Source of the DNA: Termitomyces sp. T153
Lineage: Eukaryota; Basidiomycota; Agaricomycetes; Agaricales; Lyophyllaceae
Assembly (NCBI GenBank): GCA_018296165.2
Contig: JACKQL020000020.1
Location: forward strand, 372,001 to 436,000
Direction: 5' to 3'
DNA: 64,000 nucleotides
The notes beneath the pieces are model-generated. The model did not search any database. It was not told the origin of the DNA and saw nothing but the letters and a program-made list of their open reading frames with translations. A program made the translations under genes and the position numbers. Below are positions 50,702 to 62,025 of the stretch, in pieces. Position 1 is the stretch's first letter. Every line of letters starts with the position of its first letter.

Positions 50702-52640
50702 GGGCTATTATGGCTTTCTACTCTCGTGTCTATCCTCTTTGTTTTCTCCACATATTCTTATTACTGTACCCTGTAGTTGGTGTTCTGTAAGTTACACTCG
50801 AGGTTTGTGTAAAATTGCGTATCTGAGTGGATGAACTGCACTTTTGAAACTCGTCGAAAGTCGCAAATATGAATCAACAACGCGAACTGACGCGATCGGA
50901 CTTTTTGTGGTCAGCAATTTTTTTCCCAGGATTTGGTTTTGTGAATAAATTGATAACGGACGATCCTAGATGCCAAGCTATCACGCAATGGTGACTTGAT
51001 TCTAAATCGAGTTTCTGTTTCCGAGTCAACAAATTAAGCCCATGACGACTACTAGGAACTTTCAGTCGAGTCCAATCAAGCGTCGATAGTCAAAGCAGGT
51101 GCACCGTGAGGACGACCTTAACGATTCTCCATTTCCATCAAGAACTTCCTTCCTCCCCTTACCGCCGACAGACCCTAAACATACCAATCATGACTGCGTG
51201 TCTCGACAACTCACAGGTACAGTCAAACCTCAAAATTTCAAGCCCACACCACCGTTCTCTGTGTCTGCGAACATACTAGTGCTCTCCGTGAATTGGGCTC
51301 CCAATCTCGCCAGCCTCTCCTTTATCTAGCGGATGACGAAGGCTGCGCACCACTCGGAGACTCCAAGCTCTGTCGAGTATTAGGTAAACCATCACTTCCA
51401 GCTTCTCAGCCTGTACTGACTGGCGATCCTGCCGCCACTGCCAACGACTTCACCTGACCCTCCGGGAAGAATCGATCGAACTTCTCATTATCTGTGTTGC
51501 GTAGCATTGATTGCATCTGCAAGCATTAGTGCTTCTTTCTGCTTCAGTGGCCCTGCCATCCAGTTTCTTTGAGATTCTTTGGATCAAACTGGCTGGTGGG
51601 ACAAATGCACTACTTACTCCAGATATGTTGGTTGTTCGGCCTATGGAATTACAACCATCTCCTTCCCTGCTGATTGTGTCCCATCCATGATGATAGTTGA
51701 TACTAGTTTTTCCTGATTTGAAAATTTTGATATACCCACCTGTTGTATGGTCTTTTTCGTGCTGCCATCTTTCTCCTGCATTTGTGCCAGTGTTGAGATC
51801 TCTTGATAAAACAGCCCCCTTTCAAGAATGAACAAAAATTAGTAACGAAACACCCGAATAGCGCAACCATTATAAAAAAGGTCCATAAGTCAGACAGGTC
51901 CGTGATAATTCTCTTAGCTGTTGGGCTGATTCATTGGTTACATGTCTTTCCTGCTTGCACCTGCTTACGATCACTGCTCATGACTGTCCTGATTGGACCA
52001 CTCGGCTGGTTGACTGCTGATTTGTTCAATATCTACATTTATGTTTCATCATTTGATCTTATCTTGAATCTGTATGGAATGGAAGCCTTTCCGCATGGTC
52101 AGAACCCATCTATACCTCAATTGATGGTTCAGTGCAGACCGACCCTGCCTGTTTGGGCATTGCAACAGCGGGCTTTCCATCCGAGTGATGGCACAAAAAA
52201 TCCATTGTAGTTGATCTACAGGCCAAGGAGTTCAAAGAGATAGTACTTGCTCTCTAGCTAGAAAAAACATGACAGGATAGGCTCAGGTTGCAGAATGGGA
52301 GAAATGGCTGCTACTCATAGAATTGTCAAGGTGAACATGACCAACAAGAGAATGGGGATCTGGGGGTGGCATAGCAATGTTAACTTCAATGAATCCCAGG
52401 CTTAATCCTCAAATAATGGCCTCTTTGTAGGATATGCTTGCTAGAATCAATTCCTTCATTGACTGATACAAGCAGGCCAGGCAGATTATGGGAGAAGTTC
52501 CAGAAGGCCAACCACAAAGGCTTTCTGTCAAGCTTACAGCTGATTTTGGAGACTCTTGACACTATAATGACCCCAATGAACAGGAGGGGGTTGCAATTAT
52601 GCTTACTGGAGATTGCTCTGAACAGCAATCAGATCATTGT
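50702..52640. other. Intergenic region, nothing firmly recognised
   Basis: A plus-strand stretch at about 51230-51460 reads through HTTVLCVCEHTSALRELGSQ and KLCRVLGKPSLPAS before a stop. It looks faintly protein-like, but it has no upstream start and I recognise no family. The right end grades into the Helitron remnant. Confidence 0.4.
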
Positions 52641-53620
52641 GACATCATAGTCTTGCACTTGCATGGAGGTCAATTGCAGCAGATCAGTCACTTGCACCCA
52701 TATTACACTCTATTGCATTATACCATCATCTTTCCAACTGGATAGTCTGGATTTCACACCAACATTCACTCTCATTTTGGACCACAGAATCAACAAAGAT
52801 CATCCAAACAGCAGATTGTGCATATAGGCTGCAGCAAAGAAGTTTGGAATCAATGCAGGATTACTCTGGAGTGGGGGGCTATTTCAACAATATGTTGTGG
52901 ATGCATGGGCTTCAACTAAAGAAAACAAGTTAAATTGGATTCAACACAATCAGAAGAAGATCAGAGCTGAAGTCTATTAGTGAGTAGTGGATGCTGCTGC
53001 TGGAAATGAAGCAGTCACCCCACAAAGCCATCATGTTATCCTTTCTTCTTCCCATACTGGAAGTGATTGACAGATGCAGCAATTCTTCCAGGACTCTATG
53101 GCAATCTGCATGAGTTTTGGAAAACCTGATCTTTTCTTGACTATGACTGCCACTATGACTGCCAATCCAAAGTGGTCAGAAATCAAAGAAGCTCTCTTGA
53201 AGGAATCTGCAGTCAATAGGAAGAAGCAAACAGCTGCTGATTGAACTGATATTATTGCCAGAGTATTTGAACTCAAGAAAGTTGCTGTGGTAGAGGAGAT
53301 CAAGAAAGGTCTCTTTGGCAGCTGTGTGGCTTATATTCATATTATTGAATTCCAAAATAGAGGACTTCCACATATGTACATCTTGATCTTTTTCCATCCT
53401 CATCACAGGATATACTGATGTGGATTCCATTGTCTCTGCCCAAATTCCAGATCCAGTTGCTCAGCCTCAATTGTATCAGGTATTTGCTTTGTTTAAATCC
53501 TGGATTCAGTTACTTATCTTTGTTATTAGGTTTTTACTACCAACATGGTTCAGAGTCCATGTGGAGCTGCCAAACCCAATGCTAAGTGCATGGTAGATGG
53601 TAAATGTTCCAAGAGATACC

Positions 53621-54820
53621 TGTCACAACCCACTCCCTGGACCCCTGACCTCATTTCCAGCCTACTCGTTTCCCTGGAGTTCCCCCCCCCAATGCCCCAT
53701 CAAACCCCGCAACCATTGTACACCCTCCACACCCACTCCGGGTAACTCTGACACTTCTCTGGCAAACCCCAACAGCCCCCTGGCCCACTCCGATGCCTTC
53801 TCCACAGCTGTCAACACTTCCCCTGACTGTTCTGAGCCCTGAAAACCCTCTGTTCCTGACTCTGTCATATGTCACCAGCTCATCACCCTGGTTCACCCAA
53901 CCTACTCTGGAGTACCATGACAACCTCAGGACGGGCTGCATTCCTAGCTGATCCCATCAGAATCTCACTGCAGCCTGCCCCCTGATCACAACTGACACCT
54001 GTCAAACCTGTGTGGCTCTGCCAAACCCCACCACCACACCCACTGTCCCCCGGAGCTCTCCAGTAGTCAGTATATAAGTTGTAGAGTGACTCCTCATACT
54101 CTAGTCTTGATATTGCCTTACCTGATGAGTTTCTGATTGTTTCCATCTCTTGTTTTGTGTTCTGTGCTATGTTTCCTCTTCTCTCAGTCTCCCAGTCTTG
54201 TCTTGTCTTTATCTCTGTTATTATTCTTGTTATCATTTCATATCTCCACCTGAATCTATTTTTGTTCTCATCTCAATCTTGTCTTGACTCTGTCTCATTC
54301 CATTCAGCTCTGTCTCATCTTGTTTGATCTGTTTCCTTCATTGTGCTCAAGTCCTTTCAACCCTAACACCTTTACAAACTCTGTGCTTACAATTACAAAC
54401 CTCAAACATTCTTTAAACCAACTCCAGACCTTGCTATTTGCTCGGTCCTGAAAGCTATCAACCTCTGTTGATCCCCCATCAAGCTCTGGCTCTGCTCCCA
54501 TCCCTCACATAGCCTCCACTCCCATCACTCATGTAGCCCCCACTTCCATCACTCACATAACCTCCACTTACTCCACACCTGCAATATCCACTTCTGGACT
54601 TGTACCTGACACCCTGTCAAGTCTGCCCCTCTCTCCACAACTTGTCCTAGACTTCTCCAGACCATCCTGGACTTGTTCAAATCACTCCCCATTGCTTATC
54701 CTCCCAAGTCCCCCATGTTTAGGACCTCTCTGAGTGCCCAGTTATCAGTGTGGGAATCACATCTGCCTAGTAAGAATTTGCCCAGTGCAGCTGAGCCCCC
54801 ATGGTCAGCAGAACCTAACA
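53621..54820. mobile_element. 1,200-bp solo LTR inserted in the Helitron
   Basis: The insert begins TGTCACAACCCACTCCC and ends GCAGAACCTAACA (TG...CA), flanked by the 5-bp duplication ATACC at 53616-53620 and 54821-54825. Removing it and one ATACC copy restores the Helitron reading frame (CSKRYP + KEF), which fixes the boundaries to the base. The insert has no retroelement ORF, is C/T-rich on the plus strand, and has a TATATAAG box at about 54071, as expected for an LTR promoter. TGTCAC starts and 5-bp duplications fit Ty3/gypsy LTRs of basidiomycetes; superfamily is inferred. Confidence 0.88.
54490..54580 (+). repeat. Short ~27-bp tandem repeats inside the LTR
   Basis: Variants of ctcccatc-ctcaca-tagcctccact recur about three times (ctccactcccatcactcatgtagcc, cccacttccatcactcacataacc). 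Confidence 0.6.
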
Positions 54821-56187
54821 ATACCCAAAGGAATTTTCAAGAGGCTATCCAGTATGTGGATAATGGCTATCCTCAATATGCTAGACCTGACAATGGGCAC
54901 TTCTTTGAAAAGAATGGTTATTGTGATGTTGTCCCATACAATCCTTATCTCTTATCCAAGTACAAAGCTGTTTGGTCCAATGGAGATGTGGCATTATAGT
55001 AGCATCATCTGGGATTGCTGCCTTATTACTAGAGGGTAGTAGAACTGCTCATTCAAGGTTCAAAATCCTCATTCCTGCTCTGCTCTGGATACATCTATTG
55101 CCAATATCAAGAGAGGAGCTCAGTTGTCTCAACTTTCACTCCAGACCAAAGCTGTCATTTGGGATGAAGTCCCAATGCAGCACAAGAATGCCATTGACTC
55201 TGTGGATCAAGGGTTCAGAGACATCCTGAAAAAGGATGTTCCTTTTGGTGGAGTGACTGTAGTGCTTGAAGGAGATTTTCAGCAAACTCTCCCAATTATC
55301 CAACAAGGACTTAGGCAGCAAATGATTGCTGCTTCACTTGAAGACTTTGGGAAACATGAGATTGGATCAGACTCCTGATGACATTGCTCATGCAGCTTGG
55401 TTATTGGATGTTGCTGCTGGAAAAAATCTTGGGCTGGAGAAACAGTACAACTTCCAGAAACTATGATCTGTGATGACAATTCTATCTTTGGATTGATCTC
55501 TTCCACTTATCCTCATATTGATCACCATCAAGATGATCAGTATTATCTAGACTGTACCATTCTTTCTAGAAAGAACTCTCATATAGAGGATATCAATTCA
55601 GAAGTTCTGCAGAGATGCCAAGGAGAAGAGAAAATCTTGCAGAGTGCAGACTCTATTATATCTCATGATGGGAATCCTAATGGCCTTGGATTGTATCCAA
55701 TGGAATACCTCAACTCTCTCAGAGCCAGTAGTTTGCCTTTTTTGGCTAAATTGGCTCTGAAGATTGGTGTTCCTGTCATGCTGCTCAGAAATCTGGATAC
55801 AACTAAAGGACTTTGCAATGGGACAAGAATGATTGTCACCCACATCAACACCAGAGTTCTCAGATGTCAGATTATCAGTGGGAATGCCAAGTTTGCAGGA
55901 TCAATTGTTTTGATTCTAAGGATCAACATGGATGTCTCTGAAGAGGATTTGCCAATTCCATTGTCTAGGAGATGATTCCCAGTTTTCTTGGCCTTTGCTA
56001 TGACAATCAACAAGTCTCAGGGTCAATCCGTTAAGCATGTTGGATTGGACCTTCAATCAGGAGTTTTTGCACATGGCCAACTTTATGTTGCACTTTCTCA
56101 GTGCACATCACGAGATTGTATCAAAGTCATTTTGGACCTAGAAAACACATCAAGAAAGACTGCAATATTGTCTATTAAGAAATCCTC

Positions 56188-56400
56188 AATGGTTTACAAA
56201 TGTAAGTGTGACTTTTGATGGGTTCAAGCAAGAAATTGCTAACTTCTATGAACTTCAGCACCTAATATATATAGCCTGACAGTGTAGTATAGATATTCTT
56301 AATGGTTTACAAATGTAAGTGTGACAGTTGAAATAATTCCTTGGTGAGTACTAACTTTTATAATTTTCAGCATCTCTAATATATACCAGTGGACATTGTA
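56188..56400 (+). repeat. 113-bp-spaced direct duplication at the Helitron helicase end
   Basis: 'aatggtttacaaatgtaagtgtgac' is present at 56188 and 56301, followed in both by diverged copies of 'acttttat...cttcagcacctaatatata' or its variant. The second copy repeats the last helicase codons (YKCKC). Confidence 0.7.
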
Positions 56401-56487
56401 ATATTTTGATGATAATGTAATATAGATACATGATTGGTTTATGTCTCAGTATTGAAGTGTAAGAGAAAAGCAACACTGGTGAACAAA

Positions 56488-56900
56488 ATACAAAGACCTA
56501 ACTGAATGAAGTGAGGTTGGGTCTGGATCTGAGCATTGAATCAAGAATATATGAAGACCTGACTGAAAAAAGTGAGGTTAGGTCTGGATCTTAGCATTGA
56601 ATTGAGAAAATACAAAGACCTAACTGAATGAAGTGAAGTTGGGTCTGGATCTCAGCATTGAGTTAGAATATCAAGGACCTAACCAAACAAAGTGAGGTTG
56701 GGTCTGGGACTTAGCATTGAATTAAGAAAATACAAAGATCTAACTGAATGAAGTGAGGTTAGGTGTGGATCTCAACATTAAATTATCAAATACAAAGACC
56801 TAACCAAATGAAGTGAGATTGGGTCCAGATCTCAACATTGAAGTTAGAATATCAAGGACCTAACCAAACAAAGTGAGGTTGGGTCTGGGACTAAGCAAGA
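56488..56900 (+). repeat. ~60-bp minisatellite array 1, about 7 copies
   Basis: The unit is approximately (t)acaaagacctaactgaatgaagtgaggttgggtctggatctcagcattgaattaag. Copies start near 56490, 56558, 56616, 56670, 56733, 56796 and 56853, diverged by 10-20%. Two alternating variants can be seen (gaatgaag, aacaaag). Confidence 0.9.
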
Positions 56901-57879
56901 GCTACAGGCCCATGCCAAAGGTACAGACAGTAGCTTGTAGATATTAACAGATGACTCCTGGGAAAGTCACTGTACTCTAGAATGTGACAAATCAAAATCT
57001 TAAGAAACTGGGTCCCATTAATCCTTATGTAATCCTTATGTAAAATTATGTAAGGTTGGCTGTCTCTCAAAAAGCTCCATTCTTGGACAGCCTGGACTCT
57101 AGAAATTGAATAGACTGCACAACATGTTCTGACCTGTGTAACATGGATTGATATGGCCACCTGTATGATATTCCCTTATGAATAGAGCTCAAATAGATTT
57201 TGAGAAGTAGGGAAACTCAATTGATCATGACCCATTGCTATCATTTTTCTCAGAGGTGCATTAAAAACAAACACATAGAGCTTTGAGTAGATTTTAAGAA
57301 GGATATTTGACTACATCACTACATCCTCTGAAAAAAGATGATGAATTTTCTGGAATGGAACCAGCTTGAGAAGGCAGAAAGAATAATTATTACAAACATG
57401 TGTAAAATAGATAGAGTCAATGAGGAAAAAAGTAGACAGAAAGTGGAGGAGATTTTGATTCCTCAATGATTTTAACTTTTCAAGTATATAAAGCATAGAA
57501 TTGTTTATTTAATGAGAATGAGAAATCACTTGAAAGAGTTAGAATATTGGGAGCCTAACCAAATAAAGTGACATTTGGTCTGGATTATCATTGAGTTTAG
57601 AATATCAAAGATGTAACAGAGGGATTATTAGAACATCATCACCACTTCTCATGTTACTTTTTGAAAGAGTGAAGTTAAAAGCTTTATTTGCCCAAAGAAA
57701 ATATAGCTGAAATAATAGTAAAGACTTATGTCCCCTAACATAAACAATGACAGGACTATAAGCACATTGATTAATAAAAAAAAACCTAGGTTGGAATGGT
57801 AAGAGAGAAGAAGTGGAAAAGCTCCATTTCTCTGATAATCTTGATGATTTCAGTGTGGAACTCTTACAATGAAAAATCA

Positions 57880-58330
57880 AAGACCCAAGTAGACAAAGTC
57901 AGAATAGGTCCAGGTCTTGGTAAAACATGAGTTGACAAAATACAAGGACCTGACTGAACAAAGTGAGGTTGAGTCTAGATCTCAGCATTGAGTTAATGAA
58001 ATACAAGAACCATGACGTTAAGTCTAGATCTCAGCATTGAGTTAGAATATTGAGGACCTAACTGAACAAAGTGAAGTTGGTTCTGGGACTTAGCATTGAG
58101 TTAACAAAATACAAGGACCTAACCAAAAAAAGTGAGGTTGGGTCTGGATCTCAGCATTGAGTTAACAAAAAACAAGGACCTAACTGAACAAAGTGAGATT
58201 GAGTCTGAATCTCAGCATTAAGTTAATGAAATACAAGAACCTAACCATACAAAGTGAGATTGAGTCTGGATCTCAGCAAATACAAGGACTGTGAGGGTTG
58301 GGTATGGATCTCAGCATTGAGTTAGAATCA
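57880..58330 (+). repeat. ~60-bp minisatellite array 2, about 7-8 copies
   Basis: The unit is the same as array 1 (gacctaac-gaacaaagtgaggttgggtctggatctcagcattgagttaa), with one truncated copy near 58000. A lone unit also lies at about 57540-57600, so the two arrays are probably one family split by about 650 bp of AT-rich DNA and later decay. Confidence 0.88.
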
Positions 58331-58646
58331 AAGACATAATTGTTGTTGTGAAGGGCTCATCCAATCATCATGAACCATCATCATGAACCAGACAAAGAAG
58401 TTGGTTGTACACTTGATACATTGAACGTGTCCTACTAAAAGTAATGGTGTCATGACAAACCTTGGGGATATATTAAAAAGAGTAATACAGGTTGAGGAAG
58501 GCTGTTAACAAGTAATGTTGGCAAATAGGTTGATCCTAGGTAACGTAATTGACGTGTCTTCCCTGTCATGCAGGAAAAAGAAGGATGTTCATGGGGATGA
58601 TATGCGTGAGCGCAAGGTGGATGGTTGGAGCATCATGGAAAATGAG

Positions 58647-58708
58647 TTTGCTCTCGCACTCCCGATCAGAACTTGACTTTGCTCTCGCACTCCCGATCAG
58701 AACTTGAC
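58647..58708 (+). repeat. 31-bp tandem duplication at the MFS gene end
   Basis: The sequence tttgctctcgcactcccgatcagaacttgac occurs twice in a row, identical. The second copy spans the MFS stop codon (TGA at 58697-58699). Confidence 0.92.
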
Positions 58709-61012
58709 TTTGCTATTGAGACGTATAGATTCGCCCTTGTAGTAGATCCAGACAGGAAAAGGAATGCCAAGGACGATCGAAAGACCGGCCAGCAACTAAG
58801 AAAACACGGTCGCGATCGTGAGCACCGAAAATATAGCATAACAAAAAAATTAAGGTCTCACAGAGTTTCCACCACCGAGGCCCAGAGCAGCGAACATTTG
58901 TTGTCCGAATAAAGGGAAGCCAAAGCCAAGCATTGATCTGAAGACCTGCGCGGAGTCGATTCTATCATAGTATTGAGAGTGTTAGACACATTTACTTACT
59001 GCAGCGGCTGCTGTGGCACTTGCGGCAAACCTGAATGCGTCAACGAGATACAGTTGGATGGGGAGGCTATGTAGATCCGAGCATAAATTCAGGTATCATA
59101 TGGCAGGAAATATGTACTGACAATGAAGACATCATGCCTATAGCCCGGTCAAACAGTGAGCAATTAGTCGCTATCGGGACTAAGTAAGCTTACCGAAGCC
59201 AAAGATACCAGAACCAATAATAGGCATGATCCAGTGGATGCCCGCGTCTGCAGACCATCCATACCAGCTTGAAACGCGACGATTAGCGCAGACAGGTTCT
59301 ATCAGAAAGAGTCGCATACAAAAGACCAATAGGAACGAAGAATGAACCAAAGAAGAGAGCAGGAATACGCATTTCCGGTTTTCCTTTGCCTCCGTTCTTG
59401 TCCGCCAGCTAATTGATAAGTCGAATATTGAGTGACAAGTTATGAGGGGCGGAGCAGCGGACACTCACATATTTGTAGACTTGGTCGGCAGTTTTGGCAC
59501 CAAATAGGGTGGCAAGGAAGAAACCAACACCGAGGCCAATGTAGGCAAGTCCTCCAATACCTGGACCGAATCCGTATGTTACCTGGAAGATTTCTGTTCC
59601 AAGTGTCAGATAGATAGACAAGCATATGGAAACACTATGGACACACCGGCAAAAGTCGCGAACATGAGGTAGTAGATTCCTGATCTCTTCCGTGTGAGCT
59701 TGATAAATCCACAGGGAACTACACATACCGTAAAGGCTAAAAATAAAACGATGTAAAAACGTCAGCCTTTGTCAGGACAGCAGATAGGACATACAAAGCC
59801 ATGTAAAGACTGAGGATAAAACAGATAAAACTGCGGAAAAGCATCACGATGGGCCGGGATAAATTATCCCAAAGGAAGCGCAAATTTTTTTCGTGAGCAT
59901 TCACAACTCTTTGGACCCGGACAAGTGCTTCGGGATCATCTGAACGTTTCGCTTTACGCACGCGGATGATAGGAGCATACGTTTCTCTAAGGAACGGGAT
60001 GCCGACGATGGAAGCAACACCACAAAGGACTAGTGGAAGACTGTCAAGAAACATATCTCGATAGGGAAAAGGTTTTACGTACTGGAAATGATGAGAAAAA
60101 CCCATTTGATGCCCATGGATTCTGAAATGAATCCACCGGCAATCGGCCCAACTACAGGACCTGATTTTATTTAAAATGTTAATGACCTCACACAAATAGA
60201 GATTAAATATACCGATCAATGGACCCAAAGTATAAACAGCCATAGCTGAGGCTCTTTCGCGGTCTGAAAACAGATCGCCAATTGTTCCTCCTCCACACGC
60301 GATAGGTGCGCTGCCAGAAAAACCAGCTGGAAAAGGTATATGTAAGACCAGCCTGATGCACCATCATTGACATGAAAGTACCGCACCAAGGAAACGGAAG
60401 CCAATCAATGACCCAGCCGTAGGGCTAAACGCGCACCCAAGCGTAAAGACCAACGAGAATAGGTTGCCGATGTGCAATACCCATGTCCGGCCGTACATTT
60501 CAGAGAGTGGCGCAAGGAGAAGTGGCTATAGGAATCATGCTTCATTCAACAGAGTCCAGAGGGCATTACAGGGACTCACACCAAGTGCAAAAGAAAGTAG
60601 GTATATACTCAACGTCAGAGCCATGATGGTTGAGCTCGTGATCCCATAATTGTTTGCGACCTCTTTGAGCCCAGGGGCCATCATTGAGCTGGCTAATGGA
60701 GAAATAAAGGTATAAAATGATACCTGGTTTATATCGTGAAATACTCGAAAAACTGAATAGAAGAAAACCACGGCTTACAATTGAGACAGCAGTCCACTTT
60801 TTCCCCCATGACCAATTTCGTGCGTTTTCAGGATCATTTTCCCAGTCATGCTCTTCATTCTCCAAGGCTTCTTCAACCTTGTCCTCAGGTAGAGCTGACT
60901 CACCATGCCCTGAGAGAGAGTGCTCATGTTGGGGGGAAGCTACCTTTTCGTTCCCCATGATGACAGAAGATGAGGTAGAGGTTGCCGAGGAAGGCGCAAC
61001 TTCTTGGGACAT
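58697..61012 (-). CDS. MFS transporter, DHA1 drug:H+ antiporter type
   Basis: The acidic N-terminal cytosolic region ends in NDPENARNWSWGKKWTAVSI, a start pattern of DHA1/Tpo1-Flr1-like fungal transporters. Further exons give MAPGLKEVANNYGITSSTIM, LLLAPLSEMYGRTWVLHIGN (the GR motif between helices 2 and 3), IGDLFSDRERASAMAVYTLG and PLIG with GPIAGGFI (motif C-like). The central loop ETYAPIIRVRKAKR follows, then GFGPGIGGLAYIGLGVGFFL and helices up to GLGGGNS, and a tail IPFPVWIYYKGESIRLNSKV. About 12 helices and many introns give roughly 540 residues. Substrate unknown, probably a plasma-membrane exporter of small molecules or polyamines. The truncated copy at 43.8-45.0 kb is a relative. Confidence 0.92.
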
Positions 61013-62025
61013 AATGGAGGTCGCCTTTGGGGGGGGTTGTAAGACTAAAGCAAGTTCTCACTCCATGTTGGCACTTTTTATGAATGCGGCGACGGATCAC
61101 CACGACTCTTCAGCCTGATCTTGACGTTATGAGATATTGGTCAACATGTAAAGGTCACTCACTAGTCATCTTTCGAAGCCGGCCCGAAAACGAGGTTAAG
61201 GCAATAAGCAATAAGAGCAACCTATGTCGAGTCAAGTGTCTAGATGCCTTGCAGATCACTACCTACTTTATAGGTTTGTCGCATTTTGACATACATACTT
61301 ACACTTAGAAAAATTGAATATACGATGATTGGACGAATGAAAGGATGACCAATGAAGAGATGACGAATGAAGAGATGATGGCTGCATCTTCTCAACTTTG
61401 ATCAGCGGACCGATATCGGAGGAATTTTCTGCCGATGGCTTGATAATATCGACGGGATAACGGATATCAATGTGGGAAAATTGCTGCTATTTTAGATAGC
61501 TACACAGAATTCAAAAACAATTCACTCCATGACTATCTACTTAGGAGACTAGCACTTCAAGCTTCAACCATCGTCAACTGGGACTTGTACTAGTGTACAG
61601 CCGGGTATGGACATTCATGCTGGCAATTACATGGTGGAGTTCCACCAAGCGTTATTAAATGAAGTTAATGTTCCACAAATGGCAAATGATATATATGGAT
61701 ATGGAAGTTTTGACCCCACCCCACCATCACGAAACTCTCTGCCCTGCAACAAGTCAGGGAGGGTCAGGGTTTATGCATTGATGTAAATGTTGTCTAAATC
61801 CGTACTTAAACCTTAAACACCATAATTTATAGACGTGTCGATCCATCAAATAAGATCTGCAGCCCACAAGGCTCCAAACGAGTCTGATGCACCGAACGTA
61901 TACGTGTTATTTAATTTGGTACTTGAGTCCGTCAGCTAGCGATGATGACTGATATACATTACAGAACACGAAATCCACGAGTCAAGGAAAACGTTCGGCG
62001 TTATGCATTTAAAGAAACTGCAACT
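61013..62025. other. Intergenic region, nothing recognised
   Basis: No gene between the MFS start and the end of the GT61 gene. A short imperfect tandem (tgacgaatgaagagatga, about 61350-61380) is the only structure noticed. Confidence 0.6.

Larger units (their letters stand above)
52640..56218 (+). mobile_element. Degenerate Helitron (Helitron-like N domain plus PIF1-type helicase)
   Basis: The block contains remains of the Rep/helicase polyprotein of a rolling-circle transposon, in order and on one strand but broken by stops and frameshifts. HPYYTLLHYTIIFP (~52.7 kb), QYVVDAWA, FLTMTANPKW, ARVFELKK and IIEFQNRGLPHMYILIFFHP belong to the Helitron-like N domain. MVQSPCGAAKPNAKCM then CSKRY follow. 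After the LTR insertion come NGYPQYARPDNGHFF and VPYNPYLLSKY. The region coding for the helicase Walker A is missing. Then come SSGIAALLLEG, AVIWDEVPMQHK, VTVVLEGDFQQTLP, PVMLLRNLDTTKGLCNGTRM and [20 protein letters not shown] (helicase motifs). Element ends (5' TC, 3' hairpin-CTRR) were not found. It is non-autonomous and dead. Confidence 0.85.

Noticed and set aside
53651..54236. Minus-strand frames over the Helitron insert
   Set aside because: They lie inside the solo LTR, which is C/T-rich and non-coding.
54673..54820. Start of an ORF continuing into the Helitron (SLPIAYPPKSPM...)
   Set aside because: The upstream part is LTR sequence. The Helitron coding remnant starts only after the LTR end at 54820.
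56488..58330. CRISPR or centromere satellite
   Set aside because: It is a head-to-tail minisatellite without unique spacers. It is too short and local to call centromeric.
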